NCBI RefSeq assembly: GCF_002929845.1
Contig: NZ_PJJS01000034.1
Coordinates: 1 to 57,328 of the forward strand
DNA: 57,328 bases
Reading direction: 5' to 3'
Source: Cryobacterium sp. M96
GTDB taxonomy: Bacteria; Actinomycetota; Actinomycetes; Actinomycetales; Microbacteriaceae
Within the stretch, counting starts at the first letter, position 1. Each line of letters opens with the position of its first letter. The notes beneath the pieces were generated by a model, which searched no databases, was not told the DNA's origin, and saw only the letters and a program-made list of their open reading frames with translations. Shown here one piece after another: positions 14,425 to 23,160 of the stretch. The translations under genes were made by a program, and so were the position numbers.

Positions 14425-14622
14425 ATGCCTCCGCACCGCTCCTGCGAGATCCCGTCCGCGCTGCTCACCGAGTGGATCGCCGCCGGGTATCCGTTTGTGG
14501 CGGAGCTGGCCCGCCTGCACGACGTCGAGTACGTGGACCTGCCCACCAGGCACTGGCTCCAGTTCACCAGGCCGGCCGAGCTCGGCACCGCGATTCTGGC
14601 GGGCGTAGAGCGCACCGCCTGA
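14425..14622 (+). pseudogene. C-terminal fragment of an alpha/beta hydrolase
   Basis: The open stretch reads CEIPSALLTEWIAAGYPFVAEL, then VEYVDLPTRHWLQFTRPAEL. This corresponds to the last part of a small alpha/beta hydrolase, where the catalytic His lies in DLPTGHWPQFTRP; here Gly and Pro are replaced (TRHWLQF). The N-terminal two thirds, including the nucleophile elbow, are missing. The frame remains open upstream to about 14378 (DDPRQPMPPH), next to the inverted repeat. It is best read as a pseudogene fragment, although a 65-residue product from the ATG at 14425 cannot be excluded. Confidence 0.6.
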
Positions 14623-14716
14623 TCGCGCGGAGCCGGCGGCCAAGACGGAAAATCCAGGTCATCGAACCGAAGGTCCATGCATCCGAGAAATCGCGCTCCC
14701 GACCGGGCCGGTGCCG

Positions 14717-15625
14717 TCAGCCGCCAATCCAGGCGTCCACGCTGATGTCGAACCCGGCAGCGCTGCAGGCCGCGCTGACACGGGCCAGAGCCTGCCCCCA
14801 CTCTGTCGACAGCGGATCGATCTGCTCGCTGGCCGACGACGGCAGCAGGCCCTTCAGGGCCTCCACCTGGTCCGCCACCGCGGAGCCGGGCACGGTGTCC
14901 ACGCGGGTGCTCAGCCGCGCAACGAGCCGTGCGGCACCCGCGAACTCCTGCTGGGTTGAGGGCTTTGCGAGCAGCGAACCGTACGCATTGTGCATCAACG
15001 TCACAACGTCTCTCACCTTGCCGCAGGTGTCCTCCGCGTTCACGGGATCCGCAGAAGGCGATGCGGTGACGAGCGAGGCATTCGTTTGAGTGCCGACGAC
15101 GAAACCGACGCCCAGTGCGACAAGGATGCCGAGAACCAGGAGGGCGTTGCGATCGCGTCCCCCGGCGGGCAGCGCAGTCTCGTCGATTACCTTTTCGAAA
15201 AACGGTTGAAGCGAACCCTTGGACGTCCCCTCGTGCATCGTCCGGGGACCAGTCTTCCTCGGTGCCGTCGACTCACCGGGGGAGCGGGGCGGCTGGGTGT
15301 TGACCTCGAATTCGGCCGCACGGATCGCGGCGGCGATCGCGGCACGGTCGGCGGCCACCGTGGCCTGCAGCTCCCGCAGCGCGGCGGTGGCCTTCGGATC
15401 GCCGACGAAGTCGCCGTTCGCCGAGAAGACGCGCTTCTGGAGGTCGCGCATCTGGTTTGCCGGGGACGGTGAGCCATCCGGTGCCGCCTCGGCGGGGTGA
15501 GTCGCCCACCACAGGGCGTTGAGCACGTTCTTCTCTCCCGAGTAAGCGACCCCAACCGCTGCGAGGTAGGCCGGATCGCGCTGGGCCAGCGAGTACGCGT
15601 CTTCGGAGCCGTGGTCACGCACCAC
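14717..15625 (-). CDS. Hypothetical single-pass membrane protein
   Basis: Starting from paired GTG codons at 15625/15622, the product has about 302 residues. The N-terminal half is soluble (SEDAYSLAQRDPAYLAAVGVAYSGEKNVLNALWWATHP). It continues with an Ala-rich helix near residues 90-115. A transmembrane helix (NALLVLGILVALGVGFVVGTQ) lies near 170-190. The extracytoplasmic C-terminal domain has two cysteines (AEDTCGKV and SAACSAAGF) that could form a disulfide. I do not recognise the family. The open frame extends upstream to 15958, but that part reads as Arg-rich antisense-like sequence, so the start is uncertain. It is transcribed away from the small zinc-ribbon gene. Confidence 0.65.
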   Translation of the reverse strand: MVRDHGSEDAYSLAQRDPAYLAAVGVAYSGEKNVLNALWWATHPAEAAPDGSPSPANQMRDLQKRVFSANGDFVGDPKATAALRELQATVAADRAAIAAAIRAAEFEVNTQPPRSPGESTAPRKTGPRTMHEGTSKGSLQPFFEKVIDETALPAGGRDRNALLVLGILVALGVGFVVGTQTNASLVTASPSADPVNAEDTCGKVRDVVTLMHNAYGSLLAKPSTQQEFAGAARLVARLSTRVDTVPGSAVADQVEALKGLLPSSASEQIDPLSTEWGQALARVSAACSAAGFDISVDAWIGG

Positions 15626-15853
15626 TGAGAGCCCCCGATCGTCGATTCGGCCAGCATCGCACAGTGCCCGTTCGTTCCCCGCACTGCTTCCCTTTCCGCG
15701 TCGCGTGCCGATTCCCCGTCCGCGTCGCCGCCAATCGGCGTCGCGCCGGAACTGCGCCGCTGCGCCCGTTGCGTGCCACGCGCGCAACGGCGCACGATGC
15801 GCGCGAGACGGTTGCCGCGGCACCGGCCCGCACGGATGCCGCAGACTGGAGTA

Positions 15854-16012
15854 ATGGAAGAGTTCGCTTTCGACGGTGACGGCCCGGTGTGTCCGGCGTG
15901 CGGGGCCGAAATGACCCCCGACGGTGTAGACACCGCTCAGGGGCTCGAGTCCTGTCACCGATGTCCGCGCTGCAGACTGGTCGTCGTCGTTCCGGGCAAC
16001 TGGGTGGAGTAG
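15854..16012 (+). CDS. Small zinc-ribbon protein
   Basis: The 52-residue product MEEFAFDGDGPVCPACGAEM... has a CPAC pair at about 13-16 and a CHRCPRC pair at about 34-40. This is a C2-C2 zinc ribbon followed by a short hydrophobic VVVVPGNWVE end. Proteins of this size could be nucleic-acid-binding or orphan metal-binding domains; no partner is visible. No strong ribosome-binding site is seen (GGAGTA lies directly before the ATG). Length and cysteine spacing support a real gene. Confidence 0.65.
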   Translation: MEEFAFDGDGPVCPACGAEMTPDGVDTAQGLESCHRCPRCRLVVVVPGNWVE

Positions 16013-16101
16013 GTGTCAGCCGGTAGCCATCCGGCTCGGGGCGTCACCGCATCCGAGTGCCCATGGATGCGCCGCTAGAGCGGAAGAACACCGCTGCAGA
16101 C

Positions 16102-16347
16102 CTACTGGCCGGGAGCCTGATACGCCGGCGTTTTCTTGGCGGCGTCGGACGGCTCCGGAACCTCGATGACCCCCAGAACGTCGGTCTCCCCGAAGGCGTA
16201 GTAGAAACTCTCGACCGACCGACCGACCGACCCACCCACCGATTTGAGGGCTGCGACCAGCGCCTCCCGACGGCCGGTTCCGCCTTCGCGCATGAAGCCC
16301 CTGATGCCCTCGTCCACCTAGTTCGCTCCAAATAAATACTGGCTCAT
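16102..16347 (-). pseudogene. Broken GYD-domain protein gene
   Basis: From the ATG at 16347 the sequence reads MSQYLFGAN, then a TAG stop, then VDEGIRGFMREGGTGRREAL in the same frame, SFYYAFGETDVLGVIEVPEP and KKTPAYQAPGQ. Intact GYD proteins (about 100 residues) have Tyr at the TAG position (TAC to TAG). They also have about 25 more residues between the EPSDAA and KTPAY segments, which are deleted here. A GACC tetranucleotide run (about 16213-16233) inflates the GGSVGRSVGRSVES region by whole codons. Three independent lesions make function unlikely. The rest of 16013-16666 shows nothing else convincing. Confidence 0.75.
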
Positions 16348-16666
16348 GGTCAGTCCCGTCCTGTGATGTGCAGGACGCGGACATCCGGAGCAATGCCCGA
16401 GACCTGTGTGCGGCAACCCGCCGAGGCACGGAAACGACGCTCGGTCCCCGAAGTGGGGCTGCGACACATGGTAGGCCCGGCTGTTCCCGGGGACAACGGG
16501 GCGGCCGCCCAGCCTCAGAGGGCTGCCGACCCGGTGGTCGAGCTGGGCGAGACCCGAAGCGATGCCTCCAAGGTCGATGAACATAACTTCGAATCTCAAC
16601 CTCCAAAAATCCGCAACCATCTGACGAACACTCGACTATGTGTACGCAATGAGGTATCCTCGTAAC

Positions 16667-18223
16667 ATGACCAACCTCGCGGAAGACCTCAGGCAGGCGG
16701 CCGATGCCGTGGCCCTGCTGGGCTCGTCATGCGCTGACTTCTCGGCCCTTCCTGATGCCGAGGTGTTGGCCGGTCAGAAGCGAATCGCTTCGATCCGCCG
16801 TCTCGTCGATACCTATGCCGCCTGGATGGCGGCGACCATCGCCGAGCGTTCCCGACCGGAGCTCGGGCACTCGGGTTTGGCGGCGCAGCAGGGGTATCTC
16901 TCCCCGGTGGCCCTGATTCAGAACTCGACCGACTCGTCGAAGGGCGACGCCTACAAGCTGGTCGCAGTCGGCACCATGATGGCCGATGCCGAGGCGGCCG
17001 ACAGGCTCGTCGAGGCGGCGCTCTCGACGCCCGACGCGGATGCCGCCGAGGTCGCCGAGGTCGAGGCGAAGGTGCCCTGGCAGGCACCGATCGCCCGGGC
17101 CGTCACCGCCGGCACGCTCTCGGTTGACGCGGCCGAGTCGATCCGCGCGGGGCTCGGCCAAATCGATGCCTCGGTCACCGCCGAGAAGCTCGCGGTGGCG
17201 CTGGAAGCGCTCCTGGCGGAGGTGTCGTCGCTGAATGCCGATCAGGTGTTCAAGCAGGCGAGACGGATGCGCGACCGGCTCGATGAGGCCGGCATTGCCG
17301 CCCGCGAGAAGCAGGCCCACGACGACCGCTACCTGCGGGTCTACCGGCTGGGCAACGGCACCGTACGACTCAGCGGGCTGTTCGCGCCCGAAGACGGCGA
17401 GTTCGTGCTCTCCACCTTCGACTCGATCACGGGCCCGCGCCGCGGCGGGGTGCGATTCGTGGACGCAGAGCGGGCAGCCTGGGCAAAGAAGATGCAAGAC
17501 GACCCCCGCACGACCGAACAGATCGCCGCGGACTCCCTCGTGCAGCTGCTCAAAATCGCCGGCGAAGCCGACCCGGGCCGGGTCTTCGGCGGACGCCGAC
17601 CCTCGGTGCGCGTGATCGTGACCGAGAAGGCGCTGAAAGGTGGCCAGGCCGGTCAGACCGGTGAGACCGGGCAGCCGGGCCAGACCGGGCCGGCGCCGAC
17701 GACCGTCCAGACTGAAACGGGCGAATCTGGGCCCGTCGAACCCGTCGAACCCGTCGAACCCGTCGAACCCGTCGAACCCGCCGAAGGGGCCACTCATGGG
17801 CAGCTCGAGGGCAACCCGGTCCCCATCTCGCAGGAAACCATCGACCGGCTGCTCTGCGACACCGGCACCCGCGGCATCAAATTCGACGACAACGGCCAGA
17901 TCATCAACGTCGGCCGCGACGAACGACTCTTCACCGAGAAACAGCGCGCCGCAATGGCAGTACGCGACGGCGGATGCCTCTGGATCGACTGTGAGAAACC
18001 GCCAGCGTGGGCAGAAGCGCATCACATCAACGAGTGGCTCAAAAACAACGGATGTACGGACCTTGCCGACGGGGTACTCCTCTGCCATCCCCACCATCTG
18101 CTGCTGCACAACCAGCACTGGACGATCAGCCGCACCGGAACGCAGTACTGGCTTAGGCCACCGATCGAGGTAGACCCCAAGCAGACGCTGGTGGCGTTGC
18201 CGAGCAAGAGGGCAGCGCTGTAG
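16667..18223 (+). CDS. DUF222/HNH endonuclease domain protein (13E12-like)
   Basis: The 518-residue protein (from the ATG at 16667; in-frame starts exist at 16640 and 16649) has the helical DUF222 domain in its first about 300 residues. A low-complexity linker rich in Gly-Gln-Thr-Gly follows, with repeated Pro-Val-Glu. The C-terminal HNH domain contains RDGGCLWIDCEKP, AEAHHINEW and LLCHPHHLLLHNQHW with the expected His, Asn, Cys and His residues. Members are abundant in Microbacteriaceae and Mycobacteriaceae, often in many copies; they are predicted nucleases of unproven role. The 5' neighbour is a pseudogene and the 3' side is repeats, so it stands alone. Confidence 0.88.
   Translation: MTNLAEDLRQAADAVALLGSSCADFSALPDAEVLAGQKRIASIRRLVDTYAAWMAATIAERSRPELGHSGLAAQQGYLSPVALIQNSTDSSKGDAYKLVAVGTMMADAEAADRLVEAALSTPDADAAEVAEVEAKVPWQAPIARAVTAGTLSVDAAESIRAGLGQIDASVTAEKLAVALEALLAEVSSLNADQVFKQARRMRDRLDEAGIAAREKQAHDDRYLRVYRLGNGTVRLSGLFAPEDGEFVLSTFDSITGPRRGGVRFVDAERAAWAKKMQDDPRTTEQIAADSLVQLLKIAGEADPGRVFGGRRPSVRVIVTEKALKGGQAGQTGETGQPGQTGPAPTTVQTETGESGPVEPVEPVEPVEPVEPAEGATHGQLEGNPVPISQETIDRLLCDTGTRGIKFDDNGQIINVGRDERLFTEKQRAAMAVRDGGCLWIDCEKPPAWAEAHHINEWLKNNGCTDLADGVLLCHPHHLLLHNQHWTISRTGTQYWLRPPIEVDPKQTLVALPSKRAAL
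17735..17779 (+). repeat. Five in-frame GTCGAACCC repeats in the HNH gene linker
   Basis: Five perfect 9-nt units encode Val-Glu-Pro five times, followed by a degenerate GCCGAAGGG. Copy-number change would keep the frame and only alter linker length. Confidence 0.9.
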
Positions 18224-18228
18224 CGCTT

Positions 18229-18311
18229 GGTCTCGACGGGCTCGATCCGCGTCGCGGGAACCTCGAGTGGGTTCCTAACCGGGTCTCGACGGGCTCGACC
18301 CGCGTCGCGGG
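18229..18311. repeat. Two 30-nt direct repeats downstream of the HNH gene
   Basis: The 30-nt unit at 18229-18258 recurs at 18282-18311 with a single T/C difference. Each begins GGTCTCGACGGGCTCGA and ends CGCGTCGCGGG, and is itself partly palindromic (CCGCG/CGCGG). A GGAACC...GGTTCC inverted pair lies between them. Similar short GGTYTCGAC-type intergenic repeats are frequent in Microbacteriaceae, in my recollection. Confidence 0.75.
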
Positions 18312-18483
18312 CAGGGGCGGGTCAAGGGGCGGGGCAGTTGCTCCCAAACCGGCACAGGCGATCGACCGCGACGCGGGATGAGCGTGGGTTCCGCGACTTC
18401 TCAGGGAGCGGTCCGTGGTTCCCGAGCGAGCGTTCCGGGACTCCCGTGTCTTCTCGTCACTGGCTGAGCAGCAACTCTCTCCC

Positions 18484-18570
18484 GAACGAATTCGACGGAG
18501 ATTCTGCCCGAAACTGCCCCAGGAAACCCAAAAATGTGGTTTCAGACCAGAATCTCCGTCGAATCGGTCC
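18484..18570. repeat. 87-nt palindromic element, copy 2
   Basis: The left arm GAACGAATTCGACGGAGATT continues CTG (18484-18506). It is inverted at 18548-18570 with few mismatches. The 41-nt interior differs from the other copies. It lies inside the gene-poor stretch 18224-19122, next to a possible truncated gene. Confidence 0.85.
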
Positions 18571-19010
18571 ACCACCGGGCCCGCAGCTTCAGAGGCGGTA
18601 GCGGTATTCTCCGCGTTGCACGCGATTCCGGAGGGGCCGGGGCACGGCAACCACGCTGCTTCCGGATTCGAACGGGGGGAAGGTCTTGGTGGCAGCCGTC
18701 CCCGGCCATCGTCTGTAAGTGCCGCGGTCTCGAGTCGTTGCGGTGGGGCTCCGACGACGTGCTCCCAGACCCGACCGACCGCCGCGGGCGCCGACGTCCA
18801 CGTGATCCCGTCGCGCTCCTCAGCTGATCGGCGTACCCATCGGATGGCGGCGGTCCCGTCCCGGTGTGGCTCAATGGTCATCGCTGACCTGTCGGTGGCG
18901 CGGGTGACCGGTGCGACCACGGCATAGCGACGCCGAGCCTCGTCGGCGAGGGCTTCATGCCGCACACCTACCGGGTCACGCATCCTGGCGTAGTCGAACG
19001 CCAGGGCCAC
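18571..19010 (-). other. Possible truncated gene abutting palindromic element
   Basis: From an ATG at 19010 the minus strand reads MALAFDYARMRDPVGVRHEAL and about 100 further residues with GC3-rich, gene-like codon use. It then runs into low-complexity sequence and the 87-nt element. The N-terminal part is more coding-like than the rest. I do not recognise a family. It may be the 5' end of a gene cut by rearrangement at the repeat. The remaining bases of 18224-19122 hold only repeats. Confidence 0.25.
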
Positions 19011-19122
19011 GAGTCGGCGGCGAGGAGCTGTGGGCCAGTGTGGGCAAACGGCGTGACAAAGCCTTCAGATCGTGTCGCCGATTAGCCCGCGACCCGAGTG
19101 TTCGCACGGACTCTGACAGTTG

Positions 19123-19194
19123 TGCCCCCAGGCAGATTCGAACTGCCGCCCCTGCCTCCGGAGGGCAGTGCTCTATCCCCTGAGCTATGGGGGC
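19123..19194 (-). tRNA. tRNA-Arg (CCG)
   Basis: The minus strand folds as a complete cloverleaf: acceptor GCCCCCA/TGGGGGC with discriminator A, and D arm GCTC...GAGC. The anticodon stem CTGCC/GGCAG closes a loop CTCCGGA with anticodon CCG. The T arm is GGCAG-TTCGAAT-CTGCC. CCA is not encoded. It decodes CGG arginine codons. Confidence 0.95.
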
Positions 19195-19362
19195 CAGGGA
19201 AAGCACTAGGTTATCAGCATCCGGGCAGGCGATGTTCCGCATCGAGTTCGACGGATGCGGTCGAGCCCGCCCGGCACACCACCCGAACTCGACCGGAAAG
19301 GCCGAATTCGGCAGGTTCGGGCAGGTTCAGGTGGGTTCCGCCGCGCGGTCCCCCCGGGCGTG

Positions 19363-20010
19363 TTACTGCAGGTTCGCGATCGCCGCGGAAACGAGTGACT
19401 CGGCGTCGCCCGGCTCGACGAACTCGCTCGAGCCCACCGTGATCCAGTAGGTGGAGGTGAAGACCTGAGCCACACCAATGCCGCCGGCAGCCGAGAAATA
19501 GCCCTCGACGGCGGGCGGCGTGCCATACGTGGGAACGATCTGGCTGGAGCTGATGGCATCGTTCTTCAGCTGCGACAGCAGCACGTCGTTGGGCTGGGTC
19601 ACCGAGACCTCGATCGTTCCGTCGCTGGATTGATTGAGCAGTCCGCAATTCAGCCCCTGGTACTCTGCCGCCGTCTGACCCGCGGCGATGGTCGGCTCGA
19701 AACCGGGGGCAGTGCCGTAGCTCGGGTTGAAGGCGTAGACGTCGTCGAGGGTGAGCACCTGGTCGCAGGTAAATGTGACCGGGGTGCCTGCTGCCGTGGG
19801 CGTCGGCGTCGCGGTGGGCCCCGGTGTCTGCGTCGCGTCCGACGTCGACCCGGGAGTAGCTGATGGCGACGCTGCCGACGGGCTGCTTTCCGGGGTGGAA
19901 CCCGAACCGCAGGCAGCCAGCGCCACGACGGCGACCGTGCCGGTGGCAAGGAGAAGGGTGGTGCGCAGGAGCCGTCCGCGCGGGAGTCTGGGCGAGAGGG
20001 AGTGAGTCAC
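19363..20010 (-). CDS. Secreted lipoprotein of unknown function
   Basis: From a GTG at 20010, with AAGG about 9 bp upstream, the protein has 215 residues. A signal peptide ([21 protein letters not shown]) carries a lipobox LAAC, so the mature protein would be diacylglyceryl-anchored at the outer membrane face. A Ser/Thr/Pro/Ala-rich linker (to about residue 80) precedes a compact domain with two cysteines (FTCDQVL and LNCGLL) likely forming a disulfide. I do not recognise the domain. It is divergent from argS, sharing a 53-bp intergenic region, and an upstream in-frame TTG at 20025 is a less likely start. Confidence 0.8.
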   Translation of the reverse strand: MTHSLSPRLPRGRLLRTTLLLATGTVAVVALAACGSGSTPESSPSAASPSATPGSTSDATQTPGPTATPTPTAAGTPVTFTCDQVLTLDDVYAFNPSYGTAPGFEPTIAAGQTAAEYQGLNCGLLNQSSDGTIEVSVTQPNDVLLSQLKNDAISSSQIVPTYGTPPAVEGYFSAAGGIGVAQVFTSTYWITVGSSEFVEPGDAESLVSAAIANLQ

Positions 20011-20063
20011 GCTTGACCTTACCAAGAGGGTTGTCTGTGACCGGGCCGGTAAGCTTGCTAGTC

Positions 20064-21740
20064 GTGACTCCCGCTGAGCTTTCCCAATCCCTGCTCGACC
20101 TCATCCTCCAGTTGAGCGAGCGTCGACGCGAGGCCGGAATCGACGTGACCGACGTCAACCTGACCGGGGCGGATGTCACCCTCGAGCGTCCGAGAAACCG
20201 CGACCACGGTGATTGGGCCTCCAGCATCGCGATGAAGATCGCCAAGCCACTCGGCTCCAACCCGCGCGAGGTGGCCGCCGAACTGGCTGCCGGCCTGGAA
20301 CAGCTTCCCGACGTGGCCTCGGTGGACGTCGCCGGACCCGGCTTCATCAACATCCGTCTCGAGGCCGCCGCCGCCGGCGCACTCGCCAAGACCATCGTCG
20401 ATGCGGGCCCCGCTTACGGCACCGGGCACCTCTACGACGGCCTCAAGATCAACCTCGAGTTCGTGTCCGCCAACCCCACCGGCCCCATCCACATGGGCGG
20501 CGTGCGCTGGGCGGCCGTGGGTGACAGCCTGGCCCGGGTGCTGCAGGCGGAGGGCGCCGACGTCACCCGCGAGTACTACTTCAACGACCACGGCTCGCAG
20601 ATCGACCGCTTCGCCCGCAGCGTGCTCGCCGGCTACCTCGGCGAGCCCACCCCCGAAGACGGTTACGGCGGCGCCTACATCGGAGACATCGCCGACCAGG
20701 TCGTGGCCAGCCACGAAGGCGACATCGCGGTGCTGGCCCGCGACGAGCAGCAGGAAGTGTTCCGCAGCGTCGGCGTCGATTTGATGTTCACCGAGATCAA
20801 GGAGAAGCTGCACGGCTTCGGCGTGGATTTCGACGTGTACTTCCACGAAGATTCCCTGCACGAGTCCGGCGCCGTCAACCGGGCCATCGAACGGCTGCGC
20901 GAACAGGGCCACATCTTCGAAGAAGACGGGGCCATCTGGCTGCGCACGACCACGTTCGGCGATGACCGCGACCGCGTCATCATCCGTTCCAACGGCGAAC
21001 CGGCCTACATCTCCGGTGACCTCGGCTACTACCTCGACAAGCGTGAGCGCGGTTTCGACCAGAACCTGATCATGCTCGGCGCCGACCACCATGGCTATGT
21101 CGGCCGCATGATGGCCATGGTCGAGGCGTTCGGCGACGTGCCCGGTGTGAACCTGCAGATCCTGATCGGCCAGATGGTCAACCTGCTGCGCAACGGCGAA
21201 CCGGTGCGGATGAGCAAGCGCGCCGGAACGATCGTCACCCTCGACGACCTCGTCGACGCCGTCGGCGTGGACGCCGGCCGCTACTCCCTAGTGCGCTCCA
21301 GCAGCGACACTCAGCTCGACATCGACCTCGACCTGCTCGGCAAGCGCACCAACGAGAACCCGGTCTTCTACGTGCAGTATGCGCATGCCCGTACCTGCTC
21401 GGTCGCCCGCAACGCGGCCACCGCGGGGGTGGAACGCACCGCATTCGCCCCGGAGCTACTCACCCACGACAGCGAATCGGCCCTGCTCGGCGTGTTGCAG
21501 GAATACCCGCGCGTCGTCGCGCAGGCCGCCGAACTGCGTGAGCCCCACCGTATCGCCCGCTACATCGAAGAGGTTGCCGGCTACTACCACCGCTGGTACG
21601 ACAGCTGCCGGGTGATCCCGCTTGGCGACGAACCGATCACCGACCTGCACCGCACCCGGCTCTGGCTCAACGACGCCACCGGCCAGGTCATCCGCAACGG
21701 CCTCGGCCTGCTCGGCGTCTCCGCACCGGAACGTATGTAG
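20064..21740 (+). CDS. argS: Arginyl-tRNA synthetase
   Basis: The 558-residue class I synthetase has the N-terminal Add-1 domain. A HIGH-type motif IHMGG lies within [15 protein letters not shown], near residue 140. A KMSKS-type RMSKRAGT lies near 380, and a C-terminal anticodon-binding DALR domain ends [21 protein letters not shown]. It charges tRNA-Arg with arginine in the cytoplasm; a tRNA-Arg(CCG) gene lies 0.9 kb away. The GTG start follows TAAGCT (20050-20055) by 8 bp without a ribosome-binding site, suggesting a leaderless mRNA. A longer open frame would run into the divergent lipoprotein gene. The next gene follows after 2 bp. Confidence 0.97.
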   Translation: MTPAELSQSLLDLILQLSERRREAGIDVTDVNLTGADVTLERPRNRDHGDWASSIAMKIAKPLGSNPREVAAELAAGLEQLPDVASVDVAGPGFINIRLEAAAAGALAKTIVDAGPAYGTGHLYDGLKINLEFVSANPTGPIHMGGVRWAAVGDSLARVLQAEGADVTREYYFNDHGSQIDRFARSVLAGYLGEPTPEDGYGGAYIGDIADQVVASHEGDIAVLARDEQQEVFRSVGVDLMFTEIKEKLHGFGVDFDVYFHEDSLHESGAVNRAIERLREQGHIFEEDGAIWLRTTTFGDDRDRVIIRSNGEPAYISGDLGYYLDKRERGFDQNLIMLGADHHGYVGRMMAMVEAFGDVPGVNLQILIGQMVNLLRNGEPVRMSKRAGTIVTLDDLVDAVGVDAGRYSLVRSSSDTQLDIDLDLLGKRTNENPVFYVQYAHARTCSVARNAATAGVERTAFAPELLTHDSESALLGVLQEYPRVVAQAAELREPHRIARYIEEVAGYYHRWYDSCRVIPLGDEPITDLHRTRLWLNDATGQVIRNGLGLLGVSAPERM

Positions 21741-21742
21741 GC

Positions 21743-22522
21743 ATGGACGCGTCCGCCAGGAAATCCCGTCGTCGCGGGCTCGGGGCGTTCATCGTCGCGG
21801 GTCTGGTCGTGGTCGGGCTCGTCGCTGCTTTCTTCTTCGTCGACGGGGGACTGCGCAGCTACGCCGAGGGCCAGATCGAGCAGGAGATCGCCTCGAACCT
21901 GCCCGACACCGTGACCGGGGACGTGGCCGTCTCCATCGGAGGCCTGTCGGTCATCGCGCAGTACCTCGGCGGCAGCTTCGACCGGGTGGCCCTGGAATCA
22001 GGCACCCTGACCGTGGACGGCGTGCCGGCATCCGTGCACGTCGTGGCGACGGATGTCCCGCTCGACCAATCCCAGTCCGTCGGCGACGTGCGCGGCATCA
22101 TCGACCTCGAACCCGACGCCCTCAACACCCTGCTGAGCCAGGCTCTGCCGAGCAATGTCCCCGACGCCGGCGTCGAACTCGGGAAGGACGAGATCAGCTA
22201 CAGCGGCAGCCTGGAGGTGCTCGGCTTCCCGATCGGCTACCGCGCCTCGGCGACGCCGAGCGTGGACGCCGACGCACTGCTGCTCACGCCGAGCGGTGCC
22301 AGCGTCACCTCAGGCGGCGGCAGCATCGATGCCGGCAACCTGCTGTCTCGTGTTCTGGGTGAGGAACCGCTCCGCATCTGCGTGGCCCAGTACCTCCCCG
22401 AGGGGGTCACCCTCGCCGGAGTGAACGTGACCGCGGATCGAGCGCGACTCACGCTGCAGTCGAGCTCGTTGACGCTGAGCCGACAGTCGTTGACCACCCT
22501 CGGCAGCTGCACCGCCGGTTGA
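21743..22522 (+). CDS. LmeA-like DUF2993 phospholipid-binding protein
   Basis: The 259-residue protein has a basic N-terminus and one transmembrane anchor (FIVAGLVVVGLVAAFFFVDGG). A long beta-rich exported domain follows with repeated strands such as VTGDVAVSIGGLSVIAQYL and a C-terminal CVAQYLPEG...LGSC cysteine pair. This architecture matches DUF2993/LmeA, a mycobacterial periplasmic protein involved in lipomannan elongation that binds phospholipids. It starts 2 bp after the argS stop, so the two are probably co-transcribed, although no functional link is obvious. The role in this organism is inferred only from the family. Confidence 0.83.
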   Translation: MDASARKSRRRGLGAFIVAGLVVVGLVAAFFFVDGGLRSYAEGQIEQEIASNLPDTVTGDVAVSIGGLSVIAQYLGGSFDRVALESGTLTVDGVPASVHVVATDVPLDQSQSVGDVRGIIDLEPDALNTLLSQALPSNVPDAGVELGKDEISYSGSLEVLGFPIGYRASATPSVDADALLLTPSGASVTSGGGSIDAGNLLSRVLGEEPLRICVAQYLPEGVTLAGVNVTADRARLTLQSSSLTLSRQSLTTLGSCTAG

Positions 22523-22592
22523 CCCCGCACTTCACGCCCTTGCAGCACGCCGACACGCTCGCACATCGTTCGGACCGTGATCAAACCGGGGC

Positions 22593-22621
22593 CTGACACG
22601 ACGCCCGCGGGGTCGTACACT
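22593..22621 (+). promoter_or_regulatory. Housekeeping-type promoter (CTGACA-N17-TACACT)
   Basis: CTGACA (22593-22598) and TACACT (22616-22621) are 17 nt apart and lie 44 bp upstream of the ATG at 22666. This is the best -35/-10 pair in the window. A GAGGAGG ribosome-binding site lies 5 bp before the ATG. Confidence 0.65.
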
Positions 22622-22665
22622 CGAGGTATCCGCCGGTCGCGCATTCGCCTTTTCGAGGAGGCACC

Positions 22666-22953
22666 ATGACGTTGTTGCGCATTCAACACCCCGTGCCCGA
22701 CTATGGCCGCTGGAAACGTGCCTTCGATCTGGACCCGGCCGACCGCCGCGGATCGGGGGTGATCCGCTACACGATTTTCCGCTCGGTGACTGATCCGAAC
22801 TTCGTCATGGTCGACCTGGAACTGGGCACCATCCGGGAAGCGGAGAAGATGCTTCTCAAGATGCGGCGCATCTGGTGCAGCAGCGGCTCGTCGGTCATGA
22901 GCGACCCGGAGGCGTGGATCGTCGACGTGGCCGAAACTGCCGCGCTGGTCTGA
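22666..22953 (+). CDS. Small dimeric alpha/beta-barrel-type protein (unknown function)
   Basis: The 95-residue protein MTLLRIQHPVPDYGRWKRAF... has the alternating strand-helix pattern of small dimeric ferredoxin-fold (ABM/cyclase-like) proteins. The VPDYGRWKRAFD start and the FVMVDLELGTIREAEKML middle resemble this group. A single cysteine is in RIWCSSGS. It has its own promoter and strong ribosome-binding site and lies between the argS unit and the lysA operon. The family resemblance is weak, so the function is not assigned. Confidence 0.75.
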   Translation: MTLLRIQHPVPDYGRWKRAFDLDPADRRGSGVIRYTIFRSVTDPNFVMVDLELGTIREAEKMLLKMRRIWCSSGSSVMSDPEAWIVDVAETAALV

Positions 22954-23160
22954 TCGCAGCCCGCCCCGCTGCCCAGCCCGCGCAGCCCGCCACGCAGCGG
23001 GACGTAACGCGATTCGGCGTGCACCGGCGGCGTTCGCTACACTCGGAACAGGTCCCCGGTCGCAGCCGACGGCATCCTTTCACTGGCTTCAGGGACCAAT
23101 CCGGGTTCGCTCGCCACTCAGTGAGACACCCACTCGACATTTCCCGTGAGGTTTTCACCC

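Noticed and set aside
16318..16320. TAG in the GYD gene as suppressed amber codon
   Set aside because: A Tyr codon is expected and the same gene has an internal deletion; ordinary nonsense mutation is simpler.
16363..16665. Plus-strand open frame before the HNH gene
   Set aside because: No motif, no ribosome-binding site and overlap with the pseudogene's control region; likely chance.
17735..17779. CRISPR-like array in the HNH gene
   Set aside because: Nine-nt units without spacers and in coding frame; this is a coding tandem repeat.
22954..23160. Lysine riboswitch upstream of lysA
   Set aside because: The spacer is only 207 bp, and no aptamer-like set of conserved stems is visible.
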